Notes: generated by a model not told the origin, from the sequence alone. Shown: positions 43,401-60,505, counted from the first letter of the stretch. The stretch is 64,000 bases of DNA from Chrysomallon squamiferum (GCA_012295275.1 CM022674.1:9200260-9264259); one strand, 5' to 3'. Program-made: numbers and translations.

Positions 43401-46400
43401 AAGTCATAAATCTTGCAGCCATTTTCATCCTCTAGCTGGAACACTAGTACACAAATACAAACTCAGAAGCAAATTTTTCATTCTGCTACACTTTATTAAA
43501 AAAAAATAAAAAAAAATCAACAAAAAACCTTCAAAAAACTAACATATCATTCATAAAACTAAAACAAATGATAGCTTTGGTTCACAATATATACTGTTCC
43601 TGTTGGACTTTAAAAATCAGTGCAAACCTGTTAAATATAAAGATTATTGTTCATTAGACTTAGAGCAGAGAGATTTCTTTTCTTTTCTTTTTTTTAAATT
43701 TTATTTAAGCCAGTACTCTAAAGAGAAATGAATATACAAAATTAACTTATTTTCACATACTTAAATTATGTCATAAATAATTTACAAGTACACTTTTGTT
43801 AGCTCAATACTAACTTCATACGTTACATTTGCCACTAGATTCTCAGCTTCCTTTTCAAGTCTGTCTAGAACTTCCTTTTCCACAGGAGCAGATTTAGATT
43901 TAACTGCTTCAATTCCATCAGTATGTTTTGTACTCACTGCTTTGTCAGGCTTTGAACTCTCTGTAGCAAGCTTTTTACTAGGGACAGCACTTTGTTTTTC
44001 TGACTTTACTTTTTGCTTTTCCATTTTCTTGCATTCTGGAGATACAGGCTTTTTATCAGCAGCTTCTGAAGATGCATTTTCTTTTAAAGGTTTTGGTTTT
44101 TTAGCACTTTCCTTTTAAAAAATAGAAGTAATTATCTAAAATTAATATCTAGGAAAATTAATTATAGAACATAAATTACAGTCATTCTAAAACAGCAGTT
44201 AGATTATGTAAAAGAGAACAAAAGCTAATAAAAAAACAAATATAATTGATTAGTAGTGCATACCATGTCAAATGATACTCTGCAAAATGACAAATATGTC
44301 GTATTTTTTATTTTTTTTAATTAAGGCACTGAAACAGAAGTTTGGAAACAAGTTTGGATTTTTGGCCAAAAATGGATCAAGAACAATATTCAGATTCTTT
44401 CTCAGCAGCCTGTTTATCAAACTGTTTAGCTAAGGACTCTAAATCTGCAGTGCCAGTGAATTAACAGATATAAAAAATATCACTAACATTTCGTTTGGGT
44501 AAAGTAAACAAACACTCACTTTTCTCAGATCTTTTGGAGCATTCTGTTTATTGGTTAGGTTATTCTCGTTCATGGATAATTCACATGATTTCAGGCTTGT
44601 TTCTTCCTTAGGTGTCAATTTGCTGGTTTTGCTCAATATATTATCAGATACTTTCCCTGAATGTAAAACAGGTTTATCTTCTCCAACGTTCTTCTTTTCA
44701 CCATCCTTTTAACAGATATATTGTTAATTTATTTTCTTTTAATCAACAAATAATTAATACAAATAGCACTTGTGGTCTAATTGGAATTGGTTTGGGTCCA
44801 GCATATATTCACAATACGAGATTATTTCTAAAAATTGTGTTATAATTATTTTAATTAGAAACTATTCAGTTTATGGTTAATTAATCAAATATGTTTAAAT
44901 ACCTTTATATCAGTTGTAACAAATTGTCCACTTGCATCAAATGTCCCCAGACCATCCATGTCTTCATCTCCTGTTACACTCCACTCTGGTACATCTGCAA
45001 AATCTATACCCTTTAAGCTTTTCAGGATTCAGACAAAATATTAAATCACTGTTGTCAAAATAGCAGCTGATTCATTAATCTTAATAAAACGTGTCAGTAT
45101 TTTTTCAATATTCAAATATAAATAAAACTGATAATTTTCTATCAAACAAAAAGAAGAAAAATGATACAAGTGTTAGTACCTTGAACAATGCTAAAAAAAA
45201 CAACTAAAAATATAAGAAAATACTTAAGATAGAAATCAGAGCAAACAATGAAAAAATTAAGTTATTTTCTAAGCCAGATGACCAAATGAATGGAATACTG
45301 ACCATCTGCATCCCAAGATTCATTGCTTCTACTTGTCCTGAGATTTAATGATTTTTCTTCTGTTTCACGTGTTCTTTCCCTATTCTGACCATTTGTCTTT
45401 CTGTCAAGATCAAAACCTGCTCTAATATTAGGGTCGCGCCAATTGCCTTTTGCTCCTAAAAGTTAAGAGATGAAATATTTAGAAATTCCTAAACTTTGAC
45501 AGACTGATAAGTTACATTAAGACTTTCACTGTGTGTATTTTAAAATAACTATCTGGTGCTTGTAAAATGCTTTAAACAATCATTATTTAACTGGAGCTAT
45601 GACAATAATTTGTTCCAACAAAGATTCATGGTTTGACCAGTCTGCAATTTTGTAACAATGCTTTCTAATTTACGTCAGTAAATTATATAATCTGTGAACA
45701 TCATATTAAAAAATCAACAATGAATGTTTATGGCAACTAACAGCAAAAGGGCAATCAGCATGTCAGAAGCAACAAAAACAAGAAAAGATACCTGCTTTAC
45801 TTATAGATTGTTAGCTTCCTGCATTGATGTGTGTCTTGTATTATTCATAAAACATTTTTCTGAACATAAGCTTGCAATAACATACTGAAATTTTAAATAT
45901 GTTTCTGGTCACAGCAAAATATCACCAGACTGGTATTTTTTTTTTCCTATTCCATTCTGATCTACAAACAGCCTGAATTAGGCTTTCAAGAAAGTGACAG
46001 AATCTGTATTGTGTAATCACCCCATCTGTCTTTCACTCCCACACGTCGCCAGTCCCCATCCTCCTCCTCATCCTTACCCCTCCAGTTTTCACTGCTAAGA
46101 GATCGTGTATATTCTCTACGAGCAGGCCCAATTACATCTTCTTGGTTTCTTGACGAGAAACTGCGTTCAAACTTTTTACCACTGAAATTTAAAGTATCTC
46201 AATAAAATAAATCTGTTCTGAAAGAGAATGAACTTTATGATATATATATTATTTTCAGAAATTAAGGAATTTTGTGAACTATCAGGCCCACATAACATGG
46301 ACACTGAGGAAACAGCATTTACAAAATGTCATCTGTTGCATCTTTGCAAAATAAGCCATTTTAAGATTACAATCACTGCAGAATACAAAATTGTATTTTT

Positions 46401-47708
46401 ATAATATTATTTTTTTAAACAGTTTTAATAATTACTATTTAATGTTAAAATAGAAATCAGAAATAAAAACTGCATCTGAACTTTTTTAACGTTACAATCT
46501 ACAATCATAGAGAAAAAGATTTTTTTTTTTTTATTGTTACAAAATAAATTACAGGTTAGCTTACACTTCTTCCCAGCCATCTTTATTTGACCTTGGTGGT
46601 GGTCTACCATACCCTCCTGTCTCCCCATTCTCCATTGACATTCCCCTTGAAATGTAACCTTCTCCACGTCCTCGACCTGTAGAAGAAAATTTTATGACAT
46701 CAAACTAGTAAAATGTAATTTATTGGTGAATAGATTTTAATCCATTGTACAACAAATACAAATATGTAAGCTGTTATGTAAAATAATTATATTTCAAATG
46801 TATAAATCCTATTGCCATTTAAAAATAATCGATTTAGTAATTCAAATTAAAAGTAGGTAAATGTGCTGTATACCTCGTCCTCGTCCCCTGTCAGGAATAC
46901 CTCCTCTGCCTCGCACTGGTGGACCTCCACGTCCCATTCCTCGCAGAACTGTAATACTATTCACTGACTGAGACATTAACCTCTGTCAACATAAATCAGA
47001 TTAGATTTTTTAGATAATTTCACAAGTTGCTTTTAAGTGGATCTGGGATTTGTGAGAAGAAAATTTTAATTATATTTAAAATAAAAAAAAAAAAAAAAAA
47101 AAAAAATATAAATGAAATAAAATTATTTAAATAAAAAACTATTCTTCTTAAAAAAGAAAGAAACAGAACCCTAAAAACAAAACAAAAAAACAAGACTTTC
47201 TTGTTGAAAACCCACATCAAAGTCCATTATATTTAAGCTATGTAATATTCAATTCAGCTGTAACATCCAAATTTATAATTTTGGGTTCAAATGTATTTCT
47301 TGCAAACCTGTTCTTCTTCTGAGAGAGGTATTAAAGCTAGAGGTTTCTGCGTTTCTTCTGAATAAACTGGAGGACAGGCTACCAAATCTGCCGGTGCTTC
47401 ATATTTCTCTTGAAATAGTGCTAGCATTTCTTCCCTCCCATAGCGATATTCAGCCAGCTTGAATTTGCCCAAGCTTGGAGTTGGTGGAGGTGATGCAACA
47501 GTGTTTCCATCAGACAGTGCACGAAGCCTGTAGAAAAGACAAATAAGCGAAGAACTAATAAAACCTAATTTCTCAAAAATGAATTACAAAAATACTGTTT
47601 GCAAATGATTAAATGAATAAAAAATGAATTCTAAAAATCATTTAGCAAAGGAATTGTCAACAACAAAAAGTGTTACCATTCAGGTCCAAACTTCAGTGTG
47701 TCTGCCAT
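30294..47708 (-). CDS. GIGYF: GRB10-interacting GYF protein (GIGYF1/2 orthologue), complete, 29 coding exons
   Basis: Translational repressor scaffold that in known animals joins the cap-binding protein 4EHP, the helicase DDX6 and proline-rich partners such as ZNF598 and TNRC6. Coding exons, in transcript order: 47677-47708, 47308-47527, 46874-46982, 46565-46676, 46021-46181, 45303-45455, 44903-44994, 44520-44705, 43827-44111, 43001-43100, 42571-42672, 42259-42323, 41797-41969, 41119-41298, 40735-40838, 40448-40545, 39088-39240, 38559-38837, 38288-38392, 37992-38135, 37735-37842, 37416-37510, 36995-37124, 36016-36185, 35701-35791, 31459-31555, 31253-31299, 30726-30848, 30294-30479. All introns are GT-AG and all phases join; the sum is 3900 nt, 1299 residues plus TGA. 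Start: MADTLKFGPEW, the family N-terminus. Order of parts: 4EHP motif (residues 38-46), RG-rich stretch, PEW/FDASG motifs (265-285), GYF domain (about 471-527), Gln-rich stretch, long charged coiled coil (about 725-1062), conserved C-terminal blocks. Family identity is seen directly; partners are family knowledge. Confidence 0.97.
33000..33830. repeat. Degenerate CTA/ACT trinucleotide-rich tract inside the transposon
   Basis: About 830 bp are dominated by imperfect CTA/ACT triplets with patches of ACC and ATT, for example near 33180-33225. It lies between the left arm and the coding relic of the element, where the N-terminal half of the transposon protein would be expected. Confidence 0.75.
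33960..34616 (+). pseudogene. Decayed transposon protein (C-terminal part) inside the long-TIR element
   Basis: Plus-strand translation gives HFGLEGEWNFFATCHGKNA, then DGIGGMVKRLLTKASLQ, up to a stop near 34242. Shifted frames continue with an HAYKLI block, YVCYLYDNEAWFGVVED, HGPKLFHWP and MYSLSK near 34616. The order FFATxHGK, GG-x-VKRL, YDN-x-W and HGP resembles the C-terminal half of proteins from transposable elements found in many invertebrate genomes. Several frameshifts and stops mean it is not functional, and the N-terminal part is not recognisable. The element family is recalled by motif only. Confidence 0.65.
36995..39240 (-). other. GIGYF: GIGYF exons 17-23: Glu/Gln/Arg-rich coiled coil with CAG tracts
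   Basis: Seven consecutive in-phase exons encode a long charged helix dominated by Glu, Arg, Gln and Lys (about residues 725-1062). Exon 22 (37416-37510) carries a run of 12 glutamines, mostly CAG codons with some CAA; exon 14 upstream has a shorter Gln run. The exon at 37735-37842 contains the conserved SLAEIQEQEEQER block seen in GIGYF proteins. Confidence 0.93.
39570..40330 (+). pseudogene. Decayed Tc1/mariner transposase in GIGYF intron 16
   Basis: The plus strand reads GGMSLRQIRCQLWHNISII around 39590-39660, the helix-turn-helix start of Tc1-type transposases. It is followed by DAEDHPRLGRPRKTTERI (about 39683-39740), the GRPR linker. Further down, CVPFGGGSVIVWDAF (about 40060-40110) corresponds to the V-M-V-W-G-x-F block around the second catalytic Asp. 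Frames shift repeatedly and stops interrupt it, so it is a fossil inserted opposite to the host gene. Terminal repeats were not identified. Confidence 0.8.
42259..43100 (-). other. GIGYF: GIGYF exons 10-12: GYF domain
   Basis: Exons 43001-43100, 42571-42672 and 42259-42323 together encode the GYF domain: MKWFYRDPQGDTQ, then GPFTPEEMAQWFSAGYF, then a stretch with RRGCDERFQQLGELIKRWG and VPF. The signature G-P-F-x4-M-x2-W-x3-G-Y-F is intact, as are the aromatic residues that bind proline-rich PPG-phi ligands. Intron positions split the domain twice. Confidence 0.96.
44903..44994 (-). other. GIGYF: GIGYF exon 7: DDX6-binding type motifs
   Basis: This 92-nt exon encodes DVPEW (residues 263-267), an acidic stretch, and GTFDASGQF (about 279-287). 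In known GIGYF proteins the PEW and FDASG motifs contact the decapping-linked helicase DDX6. The exon joins the neighbouring exons in phase (GAT codon split G|AT). Confidence 0.85.
47308..47708 (-). other. GIGYF: GIGYF exons 1-2: N-terminus with 4EHP-binding motif
   Basis: The first two coding exons give a start typical of GIGYF proteins, followed by EYRYGREEMLALF. The stretch Y38-R-Y40-GREE-M-L46 fits the YxYx4L-phi motif through which GIGYF proteins bind the cap-binding protein 4EHP (eIF4E2). A PPPTP segment precedes it. The codon for W11 is split by intron 1 (TG|G). Confidence 0.95.
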
Positions 47709-47732
47709 TTTATCTCTTCAATTTCAAAGTAA
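47709..47732 (-). other. GIGYF: GIGYF 5' UTR part of exon with start codon
   Basis: On the minus strand a pyrimidine-rich acceptor (TTTTCAG) ends just above 47732. It leaves 24 nt of 5' UTR before the ATG (47706-47708), so at least one non-coding exon must lie upstream. Confidence 0.7.
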
Positions 47733-48281
47733 CTGAAAAATAAAATACTTTGAGTGTATATTTGGTCATTGGGATAAATTGTATTATTTATTTATTTTTA
47801 CATTAAATATTTAAATGCTTTTTAACAATTCAGATAAAAATAGATAATCATAATGCATTCTTTTTTACATTTGTTCCAAAATATTTTTTTATTGTAAAAT
47901 TAATCACATTATCATCATTATCGATTATGAATCAGTCACAAGGTATAAACTTTTAAAATGGATAACTTAATTATTGAATTAATGTTATCGTATTGTATAA
48001 TCGTAATATATATATATAAACATTTATAATTATTTGGCAAATAATAAATTATACTATCGCTAAATAAACAGCATACGCCAACGAACTGGACTATAATTTT
48101 TGGGGAGGGCCATGTTACATTAAGTTTTTACATATTAACTTTCCTCACTCCAGATGTCAAGTCCCAAAACGCACATAAAGTACTATAAATTAAACATTAA
48201 TCGCTTCATTAAAGACTGTCAAATTTATCAATAATTTTGGTGGTGACAAAATCGTAAAATAATTTAGTTTAAAGGATTTAC

Positions 48282-48352
48282 CACTCAATTTAACGAGCTT
48301 GCACACGAAAACATAAACCAAGATGGCTGTTTAGCAGTATAATGTCACGTGA
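48282..48352 (-). promoter_or_regulatory. Probable GIGYF first (non-coding) exon and promoter with YY1-like site and E-box
   Basis: A good donor (GAGTG|GTAAAT on the minus strand) at 48281/48282 would end a non-coding first exon. About 40 bp further upstream lies CCAAGATGGCTG (48318-48329), matching the YY1 core common near starts of housekeeping genes, and then the palindrome TCACGTGA (48345-48352), an E-box of the USF/MITF type. The transcription start is inferred from these and is not demonstrated. Confidence 0.5.
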
Positions 48353-48716
48353 CAATAAAAGTTCATACACTTGACCTCAAACCGAACCGGACATAAAACT
48401 AAACCTAGGAATGTCATGCGATAAAAATTAATTGCATCTTTGTTTGATAAAATATAATATCACGTTTGCTTATATTTGTAAATTACAAAATAACGGATTT
48501 AGTTTAATTTTGATAACCAAACTTAAACAATACAAATAAATTTATGAGAGCTACGGCAACAATTTTTGTTAAGATATTACCTAATAGTAATAGTAATACC
48601 TGTAATATTACATTATGATTATGATTGTGTAATCTTTAATGATTTCGGTTTTTAATTAATACAAATTCGGGTAATGCGTTTGTCATATCTGTTATTCTAT
48701 ATACTGGATTTATTGA

Positions 48717-48719
<3 letters not shown>

Positions 48720-48750
<31 letters not shown>

Positions 48751-49480
48751 GTTTATGGATGTTCTATCATTTACAACAGACATTAACAAGGAAGCTCACA
48801 TCTGGTATGTGGTACAGCAAACACATACATTCTAGATAATTTAAAAAAAAAAAATATATATATATATATATAAAAAGTCAAAAAAATAAAAAAATAAAAA
48901 AAATTCAAACAAAACATCTACAACAATAAAAAATAAGAATGATAAAAACACAAAAACAGAAACAAAAAGAAGTGGAAGAAGTAAAAGTAAAGAAATGAAA
49001 AAAAAATATAAATGTAAAAATAAAAATATATAACATAAAATAAAATAAAATAAAATAAAATAAAATTAAATAAAAGCTAAGTTAACAAAAATAAAAGAAT
49101 TAGTATGCAAAAAGAGTAATAACAAACAAACATACAAAGAAATAAATAAGATAGATAAATAAAAAGAACTGAAGCAGGGAGTAAAATGAGGTAGAATTCA
49201 AATATACAGAAAAGAAAGAAGAACCAATGTCTTACATGATTTGAAATAACAAGGGAAAATATTTTTGAAATAAAAATAAAATAAATAAAATAAAGTAAAA
49301 TAAAATAAATAAATAAAGACAAACAAAAAATAATATAAAGAACCACAAAGCATACATATAACAAAAAACTAATAATAAATGAAAGATATTTTAATATGAG
49401 AAATAATAAGGAACTAATAATAAAGGTATAAAATAAAAATAAATAAATAAATAAAATAAAATAATTAAAAATGGGATGTG
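48720..49480. repeat. Low-complexity A-rich region upstream of GIGYF
   Basis: A (TA)n run, a T run, A runs, and repeated AAAATA/AAATAA units follow one another for about 750 bp. Conceptual proteins from this region are simple-sequence artefacts. It separates the GIGYF promoter from the LPMO-like locus. Confidence 0.85.
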
Positions 49481-50192
49481 TGTGACGACATGATTTTAGA
49501 AACTATGCTGTTATCAACTAAGACAAAATTTAAAGGCTCTTATCTGAATTTCATGACATGACATTCATCATTAATCTTCATTACTTTACTAGTGGATGTT
49601 GCTGTTTGATGAGTAATACACAGTTTCTTGGATTTAGTAGCAGGTTTTGTCTCATTTTTATGCAGATGTCAACATGATTATAATCTGTATAAAGCTGCAT
49701 TCTCACTGTACAATTTGCTGCACATTATTGATGTTAGGTTAAACCAAAACAACACTAAAAATTATTTCATACCATTAGTTTTAGGAAGTAAAAAAATAAA
49801 AAAACATTATATATGTATATAATATCAATCAAACCATTCATAGGGCATTGATTAAAATGCTTCTTTCCAAGAAAAAACACTAATAAGAATCAAGGCTGTG
49901 ACTTGTATACCTTAGACTTGTGCCCTAAGCATTGCGGTTGTCTAGCAAGACAGTGTGTGAGTAAACTACATCTCACAGTTTAAAATTATCAGGATGTAAT
50001 CCAGTATTAGACAATCTTTATGTAAAAACTAATATTAAATCTCAACAATTAGATATGTCAACATGTTCTAATCACTGAACTTGAATGATTACAATTTTTT
50101 TTTTTTTTTTTATTATTTAAGAAAGAAATATAAACTTCATTTAAAATTATACAGCTGTAATAACTAATTACCTACTTGTAAATTGTACAAAA

Positions 50193-50231
<39 letters not shown>
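50193..50231. repeat. (ATT)n microsatellite
   Basis: About thirteen ATT units. Confidence 0.95.
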
Positions 50232-50232
<1 letters not shown>

Positions 50233-50998
50233 AGAAGTTGGTATTGTATGTCACACTTTGACTTTTGCTTTATGAAATGTTAGTTGGTGTAACCTGAAAT
50301 AGATATAACAAATTTCCTCTGTCAGTACTCATTGCTGTGTGATTTAAAACTTTAGCATATATGTTCAAAGATACCTGCTTATGGTTTAGGAAATCCTGGC
50401 TTAGTGATATCTGTAAACTAGTCATATATGAAATACAATTTCTACAGGAATGGACCTATGACTGAATAAGGGTGGGTGCTATAAATTGATTTGTGCATGA
50501 TGCTTTGCTATGTTCTTAATAAAAAAACCAACAACAATAAAATTAAAATAATAATAACAATTAAAACAAATTTCAAAAATAAAAATTAATAAAATTAGTT
50601 GTTAGAAGTTGTTTATTAAATTTTAAAGCTTTCACCAAATTAACCCTCTTAGTTCCATCCTGAAATACTGTGAAAGCGGTATAAAATAGGTCCAACATAT
50701 ATCATTCACTTAGAACAAGTTAAATCAAGAAAAGATGCATGATTTATGTGTGATTATCTTTTCAGTATATATTTTTTTGCCAGGTGTGTTTGGGAATGGG
50801 CGACTAATAGATCCACCCTCCCAGTCTTCTTTGTGGAGGCTACAACACATCCATCAACTACAATGACGATGTTTTAAATTGTGGTGGATATTCTGTAAGT
50901 ATTTGTGTGTGTGTGCATGTGTGCGTGTGTTTGTGTGTCGGGTTGTTGATATTGTTTTGTTGTTGTTGTATGTATAAGATATATATATGTAATAAGGC

Positions 50999-51044
<46 letters not shown>
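50999..51044. repeat. (TAA)n microsatellite inside the LPMO-like locus
   Basis: About fifteen TAA units lie between block 1 and block 2, where the exon for the missing CGVCGD segment would be expected. Confidence 0.95.
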
Positions 51045-51715
51045 CTATATAGGTTAAATAAAAATTGTAAATAAATACATGCAAGGTAAATAACTGGGTA
51101 ATATCAGATTCCAGTAATGATTTGCGATTTATATTACTTAATTTCTTCAATTCATCTACATTATTAGATCATCAAAATTGTTGTTGTCCATTTACTTCGT
51201 AGTCTTCCACAGGTAATTTTGGTAATTTTGTAGCTAAAAATCTCAAAAAGAAAATATATGTAATGGCAAAAAGAGCGGTTTAAGTAGTGGCATTTAAATC
51301 ATAACACTTGATATAGAAATTAATATATGTAACAATCTATGCCTAGAAGTAATGAAGCCGGGGGAATATATGCTAAAGGAGTCATAACTAAAACCTACAG
51401 TGCTGGTGAAAAAATTAACATCACTGTGCAGATAACAGTCAATCATGGAGGGTGGTTTGAATTCAGGTTGTGCGCAAACAATAATCCAGCAAAAATCATC
51501 ACACAATCCTGTTTAGACGAACATGTTCTTCAGCTGGCCGGCGGCATTACTAGATACCATCTGAGTGGTGATGAATCCAACATGGTTATCACAGCAACTT
51601 TACCACCTATCCTGACATGTACCCAGTGTGTCCTCCAGTGGAAGTGGAATACTGGTATATTAAAAGAAAACTTAATATATATATTTTATTCTTTTTAAAT
51701 TCAAGAATAGAGAAT

Positions 51716-51814
51716 TGTCGAGGAGTCCATCTCTGGGTAGGAGTTGCTGTTTTGGACCATTGGTGCCAAACAAACTGTGCCAAGGGACTCTGTCCCCCCA
51801 TGTACTGCTATTGT
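51716..51814 (+). other. Cys-rich module 1 of the LPMO-like locus
   Basis: Encodes CRGVHLWVGVAVLDHWC, then QTNCAKGLCPPMYCYC. The pattern C-x2-V...WC-x2-NC...CPP-x2-C-x-C resembles short Cys modules found at the C-terminus of secreted invertebrate polysaccharide-related proteins. The reading frame here is open. Confidence 0.55.
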
Positions 51815-52063
51815 TCTGGTTCAGTTTCACATCAAAGTCTCCCTTACCTATTAACATTTTCCACAAAGAAGTTCAGCCATTTCACAAGTACTCGATCTGG
51901 AACAATGATATCAGGAAGTTCCTTGTTTGGAAGAACAGCATCAGGAAGTAGCTCATCTCCAAATTTGGTGTTTACAAATACTCCATCCAGCAGTACAGTG
52001 ACAGGAAATTCAAAGTCTAGGATTACAACAGCTTTAAATACTACGCCGAGTTTATCTCACAGA

Positions 52064-52171
52064 TGTCATGCCATCAACAACCTGGAAGGACAACCTGTAT
52101 ATTATACATTTTGTAACAGTGTTTGCAGTTCCAGCAGTTACAATATTTGTCCTCCTTTGTTATGTGAATGT
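52064..52171 (+). other. Cys-rich module 2 of the LPMO-like locus
   Basis: Encodes CHAINNLEGQPVYYTFC, then NSVC, then YNICPPLLCEC. Spacing and the CPP-x2-C-x-C end match module 1, with Phe replacing Trp before the second Cys. A linker of roughly 80 residues rich in Ser and Thr separates the two, which suggests an internal duplication with a mucin-like spacer. Confidence 0.5.
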
Positions 52172-52259
52172 AGTTCACCTTAATAAACACCCCTACCCCA
52201 ACAATAAACACCTTAACAGTTGTTCTGAACAGTAACATAATAAAATATTTTCAATAATT

Positions 52260-52678
52260 TGTATAATTTTTATGAATCTGAAACAAAATTTTGTACACTG
52301 ATTTAATTCAATGAGATTATTAAAATCACAATAAATTAATAAATAAAATAAACTGAAATAAGTAACTTAAAGAAGCTTGGATAACTATCGCAGTCATTGT
52401 TTTTCTAATAATAATAATTAATCCATAAGCCTATGATTTTCCTGGAATAAGATCTTAATATATTTCCACACCTTCAGTAGGTGATATCAGTTAACTGTTC
52501 AAAATTCGTAACAGACCGCATAAAAATAAAATGTAAGAAATTATTGTTAAAATCAAACTAGTATGTATATATATTGAACAAAACCCAATGTAAAAATTCT
52601 TGTACTGTTTTCTTCCCATCTGAGAATGTGTGAAGAGATGTATTTTACCATAATCCCTTGTGCAAGTTAATTTCTGGA

Positions 52679-52718
<40 letters not shown>

Positions 52719-54099
52719 TACAGTCATTTTTACAGGTATATTTTTTCATACATCATATAACATTAATTCTTGTTAAGAATCGCAGCAATTATCTTTAAAC
52801 AGAATAGTTTTTACTTGAAACACTGGATAAAGTTTACTTGATTGGCTTTGTACAACAGATTTATTAACTCAAACTGCTTATAAATAACATTATAACAAAT
52901 AAATAATTTGTAAACATGAATATATTTTTTCCAATTACTTGTAGAGAACTAATATTATTTTAGAAGTCCTTTTTAAATTTCAGATATTTTTTAATTTATC
53001 CACTGCCAGACAATTTGGACAGTTCAGTTCCTAGATATTACTATTACTAAATAAAGAAAAAAAAGAAGAAATTATAATCATTACGTCACTACACTCAGGG
53101 CAATTTGCTTAACTTTCTTCTATAATAGAGTATCTTTTTCCTGTCCAAAAATTCATTCATCCTTCAACAAATACACTTGAAGTCAGCAGTAGAATAAATC
53201 TCAAATAATTTAATATTCTGGACATATAATCCATTGTTTGCACACTCAAACTGCTGGCATGTGTTTTTGGGAGGGTGATGACATCCCGACTAAAACATTT
53301 TACTGTGCTGTACATGGTGACATAAATATTGGAATTGTTGAAGTAAATATCTTGTACAAATAAAAAATGTGGGATGCACCAACCCCAGTTACTGAAAAGT
53401 TGCTTAATAATACATATTGTAGTAACATATATCATATTTTTTATCACTTTCATTATAACAGGTTTTCACTTTTCTCTTACAGTTCTTGTTTATACAAGAT
53501 ATCAGAATAACAACAGACAAACAGATATGCGTAAAATATTTTATGAACCGAATAGTTGAACAGATAACTAACAATGAACATGTCTTAAAGTTTGTCAACT
53601 ACTACCACAATATCAATTATAAAAAGATAAAAACTGTCCTATATTTGAAGAACAGACTAATTTAAATAAAATACCAAAGCTCTTATAAATATACAGACCT
53701 ATTCTTTCATCATCAAGTTTCTGAACATTTCTTTAAAGACCACTAATAAAATCAACAGTGTCTTCCAGTTTTCAAACTATTTAAACAAATTACTGGAAAC
53801 AGATACGCTTGGTTTGATGTTTTAATTTTCAATTGTTGTCTTAATATTAAAGAAGTAACATATAAAATCAAGGGGAAAAGAGAAGAAAAAGACTATAGAA
53901 TGTAATAAATTTAATAATAAAAATGTTCTTGTAAGGATTTAAAGTGTAGATCTTTTTTTCATTTTAAAGAATATATATATTAAATAAAAGGCTTAGGGGC
54001 AAACAACAACACACAAATAAAAAAAATAAAAAATAAATAAAAAATAATAAATCTGTTAAAATAACAGCTGACAAAATGTTTAGAATTTGTTCTAAATTT
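52260..54099. other. Intergenic DNA between the LPMO-like locus and TPI
   Basis: Apart from the TG microsatellite, AT-rich sequence without gene. The TPI 3' UTR must lie at its right end; an AATAAA overlaps the TPI stop codon region but is too close to assign as the poly(A) signal. Confidence 0.5.
52680..52717. repeat. (TG)n microsatellite
   Basis: About nineteen TG units downstream of the LPMO-like locus. Confidence 0.95.
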
Positions 54100-60043
<5,944 letters not shown>

Positions 60044-60339
60044 TTAAATTACAATAACAGTTAACAAATTCTTGAAATGAAACTAAAATGACCTTGATAA
60101 AAATCGACACTGGAGCTCGAAGGTGAAGGTTGTTTTTGTCCCAACGTTCTATTTCCCTCTCTTTTATGGGAAGCACCACATTTCTTAGACTGATTTAAAA
60201 TGCACCTGAGCAAATTTCCTTTGGTGTTGTTAAACTATTGCTAGTAGTCTCATAATGGTAATTTCATTTTCATTATTTATTTTTTATTATTATTATTTTT
60301 ATGCTGAACACATGTCAATATAATTTAGTTTGTGCATCA

Positions 60340-60340
60340 A

Positions 60341-60425
<85 letters not shown>

Positions 60426-60437
60426 TACATACATACA

Positions 60438-60473
<36 letters not shown>

Positions 60474-60505
60474 TATATGCATACACACATATATATTTAT
60501 ATATG
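60340..60505. repeat. Compound microsatellite upstream of TPI
   Basis: (AAT)n, then (AT)n, then (CATA)n, then more AT, about 300 bp upstream of the TPI start codon. Confidence 0.95.

Larger units (their letters stand above)
50784..52183 (+). pseudogene. AA15 LPMO-like gene (chitin/cellulose-active copper monooxygenase family), broken
   Basis: Three exon-like blocks are visible. Block 1, 50784-50894, encodes VFGNGRLIDPPSQSSLWR and, one frame over, YNTSINYNDDVLNCGGYS before a GTAAGT donor. Block 2, 51347-51654, encodes NEAGGIYAKGVITKTYSAGE, NHGGWFEFRLCANNNPA and ITATLPP, ending with CTQCVLQWKWNTG. Block 3, 51711-52183, encodes a Cys-rich and Ser/Thr-rich tail ending in TAA. In AA15 enzymes the mature protein begins with a copper-binding His before GRL; here that codon is AAT (Asn). 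The frameshift in block 1 leads to TGA, and the segment that should carry CGVCGD is absent between blocks 1 and 2, whose phases (0 and 2) do not join. The NSWG...CADI end of the core is also not seen. No signal-peptide exon was found. A pseudogene is the simplest reading; assembly error is the alternative. Confidence 0.65.

Noticed and set aside
44391-44460. Open stretch encoding ADLESLAKQFDKQAAEKESE behind a CTGCAG acceptor in GIGYF intron 8
   Set aside because: Exon 8 ends in phase 0, which would give ATT TAG here; the stretch ends in a stop soon after and matches no known GIGYF block. Exons 8 and 9 join in phase without it.
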